From assembly GCF_030580995.1 (NCBI RefSeq), contig NZ_JAUQSZ010000016.1, positions 48,008 to 112,007 on the forward strand: a stretch of DNA of 64,000 nt. Reading direction: 5' to 3'. The DNA is from Sphingomonas immobilis. Lineage in GTDB: Bacteria > Pseudomonadota > Alphaproteobacteria > Sphingomonadales > Sphingomonadaceae. The notes below the pieces were generated by a model, which was given only the letters and a program-made list of their open reading frames with translations, ran no database searches and had not been told where the DNA came from. The translations under genes and the position numbers were made by a program. How positions within the stretch are numbered: the first letter of the stretch is position 1; each line of letters opens with the position of its first letter. Shown piece after piece: positions 49,759 to 58,653 of this stretch.

Positions 49759-50880
49759 ATGCCGTACGATTCGAGGGACGATAAGGCTTTCGCCTTCGAC
49801 GGGGACTGGCGCGAATTCGCGCCGATCGCGCTGACCAACCTGCTGCTCTGCGTCGTCACGCTCGGCGTCTATCTGTTCTGGGCGCGCACGCGCGAACGGC
49901 GATATCTCTGGAGCCGCACGCGCTTCATCGATGACCGGCTCGAATGGACCGGCACGGGGCTGGAGCTGTTCATCGGCTATGTCTTCGCGCTGGTGCTGTT
50001 CGCCATCCCCTTCTCGCTCATCAACTTCATCGCGCTGAACGGGGCGATGATGCGCGGGCACGAGGGGCTGGCGGCGCTGATCGGCTTCGTCATGTACCTG
50101 TTCCTCATCTCGCTGACCGGCGTCGCGATCTTCCGCGCGCTGCGCTACCGGCTCAGCCGCACGTTGTGGCACGGCATCCGCGGCGGCAGCGACGCCTTCG
50201 GGCTGGCGTTCGGCTTCAGCTATCTGTGGAAGACGGTGCTGGGCTCGTTCGCGCTCGGCCTGCTCATTCCCTGGTCGATGACAAGCCTGTGGAACGAACG
50301 CTGGGGCCGCATGAGCTTCGGCCCACACCGCTTCCATGCCGAGGCGCGCGCCGGGTCGATCTTCCTCAAGTTTCTGCTCTTCTATCTCGCGCCGATCATC
50401 GCGTTCTTCGTGATCGCGATCCTGTTCGCGATCTTCGGCGTGTTCGCGGCGATGCTCGGCGGCTTTCCGCAGGGCGGCAGCGAAGGCGGCGGCGCTCCGC
50501 CCGAGGGGTTCATGGTGATCCTCTTCGCCATCGGCGCGGCGGCCTATCTGCTGTTCTTCGTCGTGCTCGGCGTGGTCGCTTTGGTCTATTATTCGGCCTA
50601 TTTCAGCGAGGCGGTCGGCAAGCTGACGCTCGGCGAGCTGCAATTCGCCTTCACCGCGACGACGAAGGACTGGATCAGGCTGTTCCTCGGCAATTTCCTG
50701 CTGGTGATCTGCACCTTGGGCGTGGGGCAGGTGTTCGTCGGCTATCGCAACTGGACGTTCTTCATCCGCCACATGCATGCGTACGGCGAAATGAACCTCG
50801 ACACGCTGACGCAATCGACCACGCGCGAGCCGGGGCAAGGGGAAGGGCTGCTCGATGCTTTCGACATCGGCGCGATCTGA
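49759..50880 (+). CDS. YjgN/DUF898 family membrane protein
   Basis: 373 aa. Typical start: FAFDGDWREFAPIALTNLLLCVVTLGVYLFWARTRERRYLWSRTRF; about six to seven membrane helices; RYRLSRTLWHGIRGG is the second family hallmark. The role of YjgN proteins is unknown. The next gene (M48 protease) overlaps its last 26 nt, a pairing that recurs in related genomes and suggests the two work together at the membrane. Confidence 0.88.
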   Translation: MPYDSRDDKAFAFDGDWREFAPIALTNLLLCVVTLGVYLFWARTRERRYLWSRTRFIDDRLEWTGTGLELFIGYVFALVLFAIPFSLINFIALNGAMMRGHEGLAALIGFVMYLFLISLTGVAIFRALRYRLSRTLWHGIRGGSDAFGLAFGFSYLWKTVLGSFALGLLIPWSMTSLWNERWGRMSFGPHRFHAEARAGSIFLKFLLFYLAPIIAFFVIAILFAIFGVFAAMLGGFPQGGSEGGGAPPEGFMVILFAIGAAAYLLFFVVLGVVALVYYSAYFSEAVGKLTLGELQFAFTATTKDWIRLFLGNFLLVICTLGVGQVFVGYRNWTFFIRHMHAYGEMNLDTLTQSTTREPGQGEGLLDAFDIGAI

Positions 50881-51964
50881 CCGTAGCGACCCGCCCGGCA
50901 CGATCCGGGTGTGGCATTACGACGGCGTCAACGGCCTGCGCCGCGCGCCGGTCTTGGTGGTGGACGGCGACCGCTTCACGCTGGCCGAGAACGGCGCGAG
51001 CGACGGCCCCTACGCCTTCGCCGATCTCCTCGCGCGCGACGCCGTGGCGGGCGAGACGGTATTCGGGCTCAAGGGCCGCACCGGCTGGCGCATCGGCTTC
51101 CCGGAAGGCGTGCCCGACGTCCTGAAGCCGCTGCTCCCCAAGCCGACGCGCTACGGCGGCTTCATCGACCGGATCGGCCTGTGGCCCGCCGCCGCCGGTT
51201 CGGCGGTGATCGCCGCCATCGTCGTGGTGATCGTGCTCAATTCCCCCAGCGTCCTCGCCCGCGCGGTGCCGCCCTCGGTCGAGCGCCAGCTCGGCGACCT
51301 GATGACCGGCGATTTCGGCGACCGCAGTTGCGCCGGGCCCAACGGCCCGCAGGCGCTCTCCGCGCTGGTCGAGCGTGTCGATCCCGGTGACGGCGACATC
51401 GACGTGCGCGTCGTCAATCTGCCGGTGGTCAACGCCGTCACGCTGCCCGGCGGGCATATCGTGCTGTTCGACGGGCTGATCCGCAAGGCTGTCTCGCCCG
51501 ACGAGGTGGCGGGCGTGCTCGCGCACGAGATCGGCCATGTGAAGCACCGCGACGTGATGGAATCGCTGCTGCGGCAACTGGGGCTCAGCGTACTGCTCGG
51601 CGGGCTCGACGGGCATGTCGGCGGCTATACCAACGCATTGCTCGCCTCGGCCTATTCGCGCGATGCGGAAGCCCGCGCCGACGATTACGCGATGACGGCG
51701 ATGCAGAAGGCCGCCGTCACGCCGCTGCCGACCGCGCAATTCTTCACCCGCCTGTCGAAGGGCGAGGATGCCAAGGGCGTCGGCCGCCTCACCGCCTATT
51801 TCGCCTCGCACCCGATGTCGCACGACCGCGCCGCCAAGTTCCTGGCGAGCGCGAAAACCCACAAGGGCGACCGCCCCGCGCTGGATGCGGACCAGTGGGC
51901 GTCGCTGAAGGGCATCTGCAAGACCGATCCCGAGGCGCAGAAGAAGCCGAGTTTTCGGTTCTGA
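50855..51964 (+). CDS. M48-family membrane metalloprotease
   Basis: 369 aa. An N-terminal ~85-residue domain (TIRVWHYDGVNGLRRAPVLVVDGDRF) of unknown role, one membrane helix (~108-130), then the M48 catalytic domain. Zinc site HEIGH at His224-His228 and the third ligand Glu in SRDAEARADDYAM. The product probably cuts membrane or periplasmic proteins. ATG 50855 lies within the YjgN gene (26-nt overlap); a start further on would lose the conserved beginning. A family E repeat follows. Confidence 0.88.
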   Translation: MLSTSARSDRSDPPGTIRVWHYDGVNGLRRAPVLVVDGDRFTLAENGASDGPYAFADLLARDAVAGETVFGLKGRTGWRIGFPEGVPDVLKPLLPKPTRYGGFIDRIGLWPAAAGSAVIAAIVVVIVLNSPSVLARAVPPSVERQLGDLMTGDFGDRSCAGPNGPQALSALVERVDPGDGDIDVRVVNLPVVNAVTLPGGHIVLFDGLIRKAVSPDEVAGVLAHEIGHVKHRDVMESLLRQLGLSVLLGGLDGHVGGYTNALLASAYSRDAEARADDYAMTAMQKAAVTPLPTAQFFTRLSKGEDAKGVGRLTAYFASHPMSHDRAAKFLASAKTHKGDRPALDADQWASLKGICKTDPEAQKKPSFRF

Positions 51965-52032
51965 CGGGCGCAGGTGCGTCGTCCGGCATCGCCGGGGACG
52001 GCACCGCGCGCGAAGCGCAGCGCCCGGCACGG

Positions 52033-52085
52033 CCGGCGGGTCGGCGCGAAGCCCGAACCCGGCCGACGGCTTTGCCGTCGGCGCG
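52033..52085 (+). repeat. Family E dispersed repeat, copy 2, with terminator-like hairpin
   Basis: GCCGGCGGGTCGGC, then AGCCCGAACCCGGCCGACGGC, shared with the minus strand of 40823-40880. GCCGACGGC (52062-52070) and GCCGTCGGC (52074-52082) form a perfect 9-bp stem with TTT loop, which may end the M48 transcript. Confidence 0.7.
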
Positions 52086-52097
52086 CCTGTGGTGAAA

Positions 52098-52284
52098 GTA
52101 CCCGCTGTCCTACACGCCGGAAACCTGCGACGGTGACGACCGCTCTTTCTCATCGTCGGCCGTCCGCGAACCGCAAATCCAACGCGCGTTCCCTAGGCAC
52201 ACGCGCGTCCGATCAGTGCAATTTTGGAAACAATCGAGCCTGACATTTTCGATTCAGGCGTCAATCTGTCAAGCGAGCTATCAC
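52098..52284 (-). repeat. Family D dispersed repeat, copy 2
   Basis: Homologous over most of its length to 22232-22443; strongest in GTGCAATTTTGGAAACAATC and in the stem-loop GCCTGA-CATTTTCGA-TTCAGGC followed by AATCTGTCAAGC. Minus-strand reading gives DRLTPESKMSGSIVSKIALIG. Together with the family E copy it fills the 375-nt gap 51965-52339; no gene was seen there. Confidence 0.8.
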
Positions 52285-52339
52285 TCTGGCAGACGCGCGA
52301 CACTGGCGCCAACCCCGCCGCACTCCTAGAAGCGCGGCC

Positions 52340-53047
52340 ATGACCGATCCCCGCCCCAAGCTCGCCTACCATCTCACCCCCGGCACCCGCCCGGCGGTCG
52401 TGTTCTTGCCCGGCTACGCCTCCGACATGACCGGCGGCAAGGCGACCGCGATCGAGGCTTGGGCGAAGGCGAACGGCCGCGCGTGCCTGCGCTTCGACTA
52501 TGCCGGTTGCGGCGCGTCCGAGGGCGATTTCGAGGACCAGTCGCTCGCCGGGTGGCGCGACGACGTGCTGGCGATGATCGCGCTGATCGACGGCCCGGTC
52601 ATCCTCGTCGGATCGTCGATGGGCGGCTGGCTGATGCTGCTCGTCGCGCGCGATCATCCTGCCAAGGTCGCCGGGCTGGTCGGCATCGCCGCCGCGCCCG
52701 ATTTCACCGACTGGGGCTTCACCGTCGAGGAGAAGCTGGCGATCCTCTCCGAGGGGCGGATCGAGCGCCCCTCCGACGATCCCGCGCACCCGATGGTCTA
52801 TACCCGCGCCTTCTGGGCATCGGGCGAGGCCAATCGGCTGATGTTCGGCCCCATCGCCATCGACGTGCCGGTGCGGCTGATCCACGGCATGGGCGATGTG
52901 GTGGTGCCGTGGAACCGCTCGCTGCGGCTGGCCGAGCTGATCCGTTCACCCGATGTGCAGGTCACGCTCGTCAAGGATGGCGACCACCGGCTGTCGCGCG
53001 AGGGGGATATCGCGCGGCTGCTCTCGCTGATCGAGGACATTGCGTGA
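52340..53047 (+). CDS. Alpha/beta hydrolase
   Basis: 235 aa. Nucleophile Ser in VGSSMGGWLM, oxyanion region FLPGYASDMTGGKA, Asp in HGMGDVVVPW, catalytic His in KDGDHRLSR. It resembles the small serine esterases annotated as palmitoyl-protein thioesterase-like (ABHD10 type). The substrate is unknown. The stop overlaps the GTG of the next gene (GTGA). Confidence 0.88.
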   Translation: MTDPRPKLAYHLTPGTRPAVVFLPGYASDMTGGKATAIEAWAKANGRACLRFDYAGCGASEGDFEDQSLAGWRDDVLAMIALIDGPVILVGSSMGGWLMLLVARDHPAKVAGLVGIAAAPDFTDWGFTVEEKLAILSEGRIERPSDDPAHPMVYTRAFWASGEANRLMFGPIAIDVPVRLIHGMGDVVVPWNRSLRLAELIRSPDVQVTLVKDGDHRLSREGDIARLLSLIEDIA

Positions 53048-53799
53048 TCCTGTCCCTGTTGCTCGCCGCCGCGCAGACTGCCCCCGCGCCTCCGGCCCCC
53101 GCCCCCTCGCCGCTGGAGGAACGCTACGACCGCTGCATCGGCAGCGCGACGCGTCAGCCCGCCGTCGCCGAAAGCGAGGCGAGCCAGTGGCTGCTGCAGG
53201 GCGGATCGTTCCTGGCCCACCAGTGCCTCGGCATCGCCTATGCGACCGAGATGCGCTGGACCGCTGCCGCCACCGAGTTCGAGCTGGCGGCGCGTGGTGC
53301 GGAAGCCGCGAAGGATATGCGCGGCGCCTTCTACTGGGCGCAGGCCGGCAATGCCTGGCTCGCCGCCAAGGATGCGGTGAAGGCGCGCGCCGCGCTCGAC
53401 GCCGCGCTCTCGCCGGGCTCGCTCAAGGGCATCCAGCGCGGCGAGGCGTTTCTCGACCGCGCCCGCGCCTTCTTCGCCGGCGGCGACGTGACGGCGGCGC
53501 GCGCCGATCTCGACCGCGCGCTGGTCGATGCCGCTGACGATCCGCTCGCGTGGTTGCTGTCGGCAACGCTGGCGCGGCGCGGCGGCGACCTGCCCCGCGC
53601 CAAAGCCGACATCGCCGAGGCGCTGAAACGCTCGTCCGACGATGCGGCGGTGCAGCTCGAGGCGGGCAACATCGCCGCCAGCGCGGGCGACGAGGCGGGC
53701 GCGAAGAACGCCTGGGACAAGGCCGCCAACCTCCAGCCCGGCAGCGACGCCAACCGCGCCGCCCGCACCGCGCTCCTGCAGTTCGAGGTCAAGCCGTAG
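53044..53799 (+). CDS. Exported TPR-like protein
   Basis: 251 aa. Short N-terminal leader (MILSLLLAAAQTAPAP) and a Pro-rich linker, then helical repeats: AYATEMRWTAAATEFELAARGA, GNAWLAAKDAVKARAALDAAL, ARAFFAGGDVTAARADLDRAL, ARRGGDLPRAKADIAEAL and AASAGDEAGAKNAWDKAANLQP, which follow TPR spacing. GTG 53044 overlaps the hydrolase stop. Probably periplasmic or membrane-anchored scaffold; partner unknown. Confidence 0.75.
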   Translation: MILSLLLAAAQTAPAPPAPAPSPLEERYDRCIGSATRQPAVAESEASQWLLQGGSFLAHQCLGIAYATEMRWTAAATEFELAARGAEAAKDMRGAFYWAQAGNAWLAAKDAVKARAALDAALSPGSLKGIQRGEAFLDRARAFFAGGDVTAARADLDRALVDAADDPLAWLLSATLARRGGDLPRAKADIAEALKRSSDDAAVQLEAGNIAASAGDEAGAKNAWDKAANLQPGSDANRAARTALLQFEVKP

Positions 53800-53855
53800 C
53801 TGGCACCGAGCCGTCCGCAGCCCTATCTTGGCAATCTGCAATCACGGAGCGCCCT

Positions 53856-54305
53856 TTGAAATATCTCCACACCATGATTCGCGTTTCGGATCCCGACGCC
53901 ACGGTCCGGTTCTTCGAGCTGCTCGGCCTCAAGGAAACGCGGCGCTTCGACAATGAGAAGGGCCGCTTCACGCTGATCTTCCTGGCAGCCCCGGAGGATA
54001 TCGCCGAAAACGGCGAGCGCGCGCAGGCCGAGGTCGAGCTGACCTACAACTGGCCGCCCGAAGGCGGCTCCGGCGAGGCCTATGCCGGCGGGCGCAATTT
54101 CGGTCACCTCGCCTACCGCGTGCCCGATATCTATGCGACCTGCCAGCGGCTGATGGATGCTGGCGTGACGATCAACCGCCCGCCGCGCGACGGCCACATG
54201 GCCTTCGTCCGCACGCCCGACAACATCTCGATCGAGCTGCTGCAGGACGGCTATCTCGAACCTGCCGAACCCTGGGCGAGCATGCCGAACACGGGCGAAT
54301 GGTGA
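53856..54305 (+). CDS. gloA: Lactoylglutathione lyase (glyoxalase I)
   Basis: 149 aa. Isomerises the hemithioacetal of methylglyoxal and glutathione to S-lactoylglutathione. HTMIRVSDPDATVRFFELLGLKE, ELTYNW, NFGHLAYRV and DNISIELLQ are present, carrying the metal ligands His and Glu. TTG 53856 with GGAG 7 nt upstream decides the start; ATG 53874 is internal. gloB follows two genes later. Confidence 0.88.
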   Translation: MKYLHTMIRVSDPDATVRFFELLGLKETRRFDNEKGRFTLIFLAAPEDIAENGERAQAEVELTYNWPPEGGSGEAYAGGRNFGHLAYRVPDIYATCQRLMDAGVTINRPPRDGHMAFVRTPDNISIELLQDGYLEPAEPWASMPNTGEW

Positions 54306-55360
54306 GCGCGGCGCGCGCCTTTCTCGACCTGACCGGCGCGCGGTTTCCGGTGATCCAGGCACCGATGGCGGGGTTCGCCGGTGCCGATCTGGCGTCGGCG
54401 GCGATCGGCGCTGGCGCGGTGGGATCGCTCGCCTGCGCGACGCTGGATTCCGCCGGGGTGATTTCCGAGGTCGCTGCAATCCGGGGCCGTGCGGAAGGGC
54501 CGCTCAACCTGAATTTCTTCTGCCACACGCTGGGGCAGACGCCCGACGACAGCGCGTGGCGAGACACGCTGGCACCCTTCTACACCGCGGAAGGCGTTGC
54601 CCCACCAACGACCGCGCCGACGCTGCGCCGGCCCTTCGATTTGGCGATGGCCGAGGTGGTCGAGCAGGTCCGTCCCGAGATCGTCAGCTTCCATTTCGGC
54701 CTGCCCGCGCCCGACCTGCTGGCGGGCGTCCGGGCAAGCGGCGCGCTGATCTTCGGCAACGCCACAAACCTTGCCGAAGCGCGCTGGTTGGCCGCACAAG
54801 GGTGCGACGCGATCATCGCGCAAGGGTCCGAGGCGGGCGGGCACGCCGGCCATTTCCTCGACGGCCATCACCCGGTCGCACTCGCCAACCTTGTGCCGCA
54901 GATCGTCGCGGCGGTCGATGTGCCAGTCATCGCGGCGGGTGGCATCGCCGACGCGGGCGACGTGCGCGCGGCGATGGCGCAGGGCGCGGGGGCGGTGCAG
55001 GTCGGCACCGCCTATCTGCGCACGCCCGAAAGCCTTGCGTCCGCCACTCACCGTGTCGCGCTCGACAATGCTGGCGCGGAGGACACGGTTTTCACCAACC
55101 TCTTCTCCGGCGGCATGGCGCGGGGCCTGCGCAACCGGCTGATCAATACGCTCGGCCCGGTCCACGCCGCCGCCCCGCGCTTTCCTTATGCCAGCGCCGC
55201 GCTCGCGCCATTGCGGGCACAAGCGGAGCGCGAAGGACGCGGCGACTATTCGCCTTTATGGGCGGGCGCTGGCGTCCACCGCGCCAACACCGGGCCCGCC
55301 GCCGATCTCACCCGCCGGCTCGGTGCGGCGGCGCTCGTCCTTCAGGAGCAACACGCATGA
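54302..55360 (+). CDS. Nitronate monooxygenase family protein
   Basis: About 352 aa. FMN-dependent TIM barrel: VIQAPMAGFAGADLASA at the start, FHFGLPAPDLLAGVRASG, and AQGSEAGGHAGHF with the catalytic His, then PVIAAGGIADAGDVRAAMAQGAGAVQVGTAYL for flavin binding. GTG 54302 (GTGA with the gloA stop) is chosen; ATG 54299 is 1 codon longer. Sits between gloA and gloB; its own substrate may be an alkyl nitronate. Confidence 0.85.
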   Translation: MSAARAFLDLTGARFPVIQAPMAGFAGADLASAAIGAGAVGSLACATLDSAGVISEVAAIRGRAEGPLNLNFFCHTLGQTPDDSAWRDTLAPFYTAEGVAPPTTAPTLRRPFDLAMAEVVEQVRPEIVSFHFGLPAPDLLAGVRASGALIFGNATNLAEARWLAAQGCDAIIAQGSEAGGHAGHFLDGHHPVALANLVPQIVAAVDVPVIAAGGIADAGDVRAAMAQGAGAVQVGTAYLRTPESLASATHRVALDNAGAEDTVFTNLFSGGMARGLRNRLINTLGPVHAAAPRFPYASAALAPLRAQAEREGRGDYSPLWAGAGVHRANTGPAADLTRRLGAAALVLQEQHA

Positions 55361-56091
55361 CCGCGCTCGAAATCGTCCGTATCCCGGTGCTGACCGACAA
55401 TTACGTCTGGCTCGTCCACGACGCCACGTCCGGTGAGACCATGGTGGTCGATCCCGCCGTCGCCGATCCGGTGCTGGCCGAAGCCGACCGGCGCGGGTGG
55501 CGGATCGGGCAGATCTGGAACACGCACTGGCACCCCGATCACACCGGCGGCAACGCCGACATCAAGGCCGCGACCGGCGCGATCATCAGCGGGCCCGCCG
55601 GCGAGGCCGAGCGCATTCCCACACTCGACGTGCAACTGCGCGAAGGGGAGACGGTGCGGCTCGGCGATCATGTCGCGCAGGTGCTGGAGGCACCGGGGCA
55701 CACCGCCGGGCACATCCTGTTCCATCTGGCGGAGGATCACGCGATCTTCGTCGGCGATACTCTCTTCGCCATGGGCTGCGGCCGCTTGTTCGAGGGCGAC
55801 GCGGCGCAGATGTTCGGCAACATGCGCCGCCTCTCCGCGCTGCCCGAAGACACGCGCGTCTATTGCGCGCACGAATATACCCAGTCGAACGGCCGCTATG
55901 CACTCGTCGCCGAGCCGACCAACGAAGCGATCAAGCGGCGGATGCAGGCCGTGGACGCGGCGCGCGCGGCGGGCGAGCCGACCGTGCCCACCACGATCGC
56001 GGCGGAACGCGCCACCAACCCTTTCCTGCGCGCCGGAAGCGCAGCCGAGCTCGCGGAACGGCGCGCAGCCAAGGATGTTTTCAAGGGTTGA
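55357..56091 (+). CDS. gloB: Hydroxyacylglutathione hydrolase (glyoxalase II)
   Basis: 244 aa metallo-beta-lactamase fold: THWHPDHTGG carries the metal site H-x-H-x-D-H, then APGHTAGHI, FVGDTLFAMGCGRLFEG and CAHEYT. The C-terminal ~60 residues are the glutathione-contact region (NPFLRA). Hydrolyses S-lactoylglutathione to lactate. ATG 55357 overlaps the stop of the preceding gene, so gloA-NMO-gloB form a coupled unit. Confidence 0.92.
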   Translation: MTALEIVRIPVLTDNYVWLVHDATSGETMVVDPAVADPVLAEADRRGWRIGQIWNTHWHPDHTGGNADIKAATGAIISGPAGEAERIPTLDVQLREGETVRLGDHVAQVLEAPGHTAGHILFHLAEDHAIFVGDTLFAMGCGRLFEGDAAQMFGNMRRLSALPEDTRVYCAHEYTQSNGRYALVAEPTNEAIKRRMQAVDAARAAGEPTVPTTIAAERATNPFLRAGSAAELAERRAAKDVFKG

Positions 56092-56134
56092 AGCTGCTAT
56101 CCTCGGTAGCGGGGGACGTGAAAGGAACCGGACG

Positions 56135-56545
56135 ATGTACCGCTTGATCCTGCCCGCGATGCTGCTGGTCGCCAGCTCCGCTGCCTTGTCCTCCGACAAG
56201 GGTTACGAGGCGCGCGAGGCCGCCGCCAACAAGGTTCGCCTCGACGATGCGTTGGCGGGGCTCGTGCCAGGCAAGCCGCAACAATGCGTCGAGACGCGCT
56301 TCACCGAAGGCACGCAGCGGATCGGCGATACGATCCTCTACGGCAGCTCGCGGCGAATGCTGTACCGTGTCGATACCAGCGGCGGCTGCCGGCTGGACGA
56401 CGACGACATCATCGTCACCAAGGTCTTCGGCTCGCAACTCTGCGGCGGCGACCTGATCCAGACGGTCTCGCGCGTCGGCCGCTTCCAGACCGGAAGCTGC
56501 ACCTTCCGCGAGGTCATCCCCTATCGTCGCGCGCCGAAACCCTAG
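56135..56545 (+). CDS. Exported hypothetical protein, 136 aa
   Basis: Signal peptide MYRLILPAMLLVASSAAL. Mature part has five Cys (CVETRF, GGCRLDDDD, SQLCGGD, GSCTF) and a basic C-terminus; KPQQCVETRFTEGTQRIGDTILY looks like a small beta-rich periplasmic protein found in sphingomonads. No known domain recognised. Convergent with the S9 peptidase gene (4-nt overlap of the stops). Confidence 0.7.
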   Translation: MYRLILPAMLLVASSAALSSDKGYEAREAAANKVRLDDALAGLVPGKPQQCVETRFTEGTQRIGDTILYGSSRRMLYRVDTSGGCRLDDDDIIVTKVFGSQLCGGDLIQTVSRVGRFQTGSCTFREVIPYRRAPKP

Positions 56546-58653
56546 GGTTTGACGCCCAGCTGGGTGAGCGTGAAGGCCAGCGCCTCGGCGGTATCGCGGT
56601 AGCGCTGGAACCGGCCCGACTTGCCGCCGTGCCCGGCCTCCATGTTGACGCGGAAGACGAGCGGCTTCCTGCCCGTCGCATTGGCGCGCAGCTTGGCGAC
56701 CCATTTGGTCGGCTCGTAATATTGCACCTGTGAATCCCACAGGCCGGTCGAGACGAACAGCGCCGGATAGGCTTTCGCCGCGACATTGTCGTAAGGCGAG
56801 TAGCTCAGCATATAGTCGTAAGATGGCTTTTTCGCCGGATTACCCCATTCGTCATATTCGTTGGTGGTGAGCGGAATGCTGGCGTCGAGCATCGTCGTCA
56901 CGACATCGACGAAGGGCACCTGCGCGTAGATCGCGGCATAGTCCGCCGGGGCCATGTTGGCGACGCCGCCCACTAGCAGCCCGCCCGCGCTGCCGCCCTG
57001 CGCCGCCACCCGGCCCTTCGCCGCATAGCCCTTGGCGACGAGATCGCGCGTCACGTCGATGAAGTCGGTGAAGCTGTTCTTCTTGTGAAGCAGATGGCCG
57101 TCGTCATACCATTTGCGGCCCATCTCCTGCCCGCCGCGAACGTGCGCGATGGCATAGACCATGCCGCGGTCGAGCAGGCTCGGCACCACCGGGTTGAACG
57201 CCGGATCCATCGAATTGCCGTAGCTGCCGTAGGCATATTGCAGCAGCGCCGCCTTGCCGTCCCTTTTGAAGCCCTTCTTATAGACGAGGCTGACGGGCAC
57301 CTTCGTGCCGTCGCGCGCGGTCGACCAGACGCGCTCGGTGACGTAGTTCGCGGCATCATAGCCCGGCACCGGCTGCACCTTGAGCACACGCCGCTCGCCG
57401 GTCTGCGCGTTGACCTCGTAGGTGGTCTGCGGCGTCGTCAGCGAATCGTAGGTGTAGCGCAGCCAGCGTGTGCCCGGCTCCTCATTGGTCGCGATCGCCA
57501 TCGCATAGGCGGGTTCGTCGGACTGGACGTAGGTCGCCTTGCCGACCGGCGGCACGATGCGCAGCCGCTTGACCCCGCCCGATCGCTCGGCGACGGCGAT
57601 GAAACCGTCGAACGGCTTGAAATCCTCGATGAACACGTCCGCGCTGGTCGCGATCAGGTCCGACCACGCCGCCAGCCCTTCACCGACGCTGTCGTCGCCG
57701 ACGACCATCAGCTTGTAATTCGGCGCCATCCGGTTAGTGCGGATGATCCAACGATCATCGATATGATCGGCCTGATATAGATGATCGCGCTCGCGCGGGG
57801 CGATGAGCTGGAAGCTCCCGGGGTCGGCGGCGGAGGTGCAGCGCTGCTCGGTGGCGACGGTGCTTTCTTCCTCGATGCAGACATACTTGTCGTCGGTGGT
57901 GCGCTTCAGCCCCATGTAGAAGCTGTCGTCCTTCTCCTCGTAGACGAGTCTGTCGGCGGAGGCGGGCGCGCCAAGCACATGCGCCTTCACCCGCTTCGAC
58001 AGCAGGGTGACGGGGTCCTTCTCGATATAGAAGAGCGTCTTGTTGTCGTCGGCCCAGACGATATTGGGCTCGACGTTCGGGACGGTATCGGGGAGCGCCG
58101 CGCCGCCGGCGATGGCCTTCACCTTCAGCACATATTGCCGCCGCCCGATCTTGTCCTCCGCATAAGCGAGCAGGCGATCGTCGGGGCTGACGACACGGTC
58201 GCCGACGGAGAAGAAGCCACTGCCCGCCGCCATCTTCGACTGGTCGAGCAGGATTTCCTCGGGCGCGGTCATCGTGCCCTTGCGCCGCGCGACGATCGGA
58301 TAGTCCGCGCCGGTCTCAAAGCGGGTGTAATAGTGATAGCCGTGCTTCAGATAGGGGACCGAGCTGTCGTCCTGCTTGATCCGGCCGACGATCTCCTTGA
58401 AGAGCGTGTCCTGCAGCGGCTTGGTCGGCGCGAGCACCGCATCGGCATAGGCATTCTCGGCCTTGAGATAAGCGAGCATCTCCGGGTTCTTGCGCGTGTC
58501 GTCGCGCAGCCAGTAATAGTCGTCCTCGCGTGCGCCGTTTGGCGACGTCACCTGAAACGGCTTCTTTGCGGCAACCGGGGGCTTCGCCGTCTGCGCGAGC
58601 GCCGACGCGGACATGACGAGTGCGAGCGCCAACACGCTGGTTTTCATGATCAC
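56542..58653 (-). CDS. Exported prolyl oligopeptidase-type (S9A) peptidase, oligopeptidase B-like
   Basis: 703 aa. Signal peptide (MKTSVLALALVMSASALAQ) then a beta-propeller (~60-420) and an alpha/beta-hydrolase domain. Ser in AAQGGSAGGLLVGGVA, Asp in the ESTGLWDSQVQ-like region (FVSTGLWDSQVQYYEP), His in NMEAGHGGKSGRF. Family members cut after Arg/Lys or Pro in short peptides. GTG 58653 forms GTGA with the stop of the TlpA gene and has a GGAGG 6 nt upstream; ATG 58647 is also possible. Reads after the TlpA gene as one unit. Confidence 0.85.
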   Translation of the reverse strand: MIMKTSVLALALVMSASALAQTAKPPVAAKKPFQVTSPNGAREDDYYWLRDDTRKNPEMLAYLKAENAYADAVLAPTKPLQDTLFKEIVGRIKQDDSSVPYLKHGYHYYTRFETGADYPIVARRKGTMTAPEEILLDQSKMAAGSGFFSVGDRVVSPDDRLLAYAEDKIGRRQYVLKVKAIAGGAALPDTVPNVEPNIVWADDNKTLFYIEKDPVTLLSKRVKAHVLGAPASADRLVYEEKDDSFYMGLKRTTDDKYVCIEEESTVATEQRCTSAADPGSFQLIAPRERDHLYQADHIDDRWIIRTNRMAPNYKLMVVGDDSVGEGLAAWSDLIATSADVFIEDFKPFDGFIAVAERSGGVKRLRIVPPVGKATYVQSDEPAYAMAIATNEEPGTRWLRYTYDSLTTPQTTYEVNAQTGERRVLKVQPVPGYDAANYVTERVWSTARDGTKVPVSLVYKKGFKRDGKAALLQYAYGSYGNSMDPAFNPVVPSLLDRGMVYAIAHVRGGQEMGRKWYDDGHLLHKKNSFTDFIDVTRDLVAKGYAAKGRVAAQGGSAGGLLVGGVANMAPADYAAIYAQVPFVDVVTTMLDASIPLTTNEYDEWGNPAKKPSYDYMLSYSPYDNVAAKAYPALFVSTGLWDSQVQYYEPTKWVAKLRANATGRKPLVFRVNMEAGHGGKSGRFQRYRDTAEALAFTLTQLGVKP

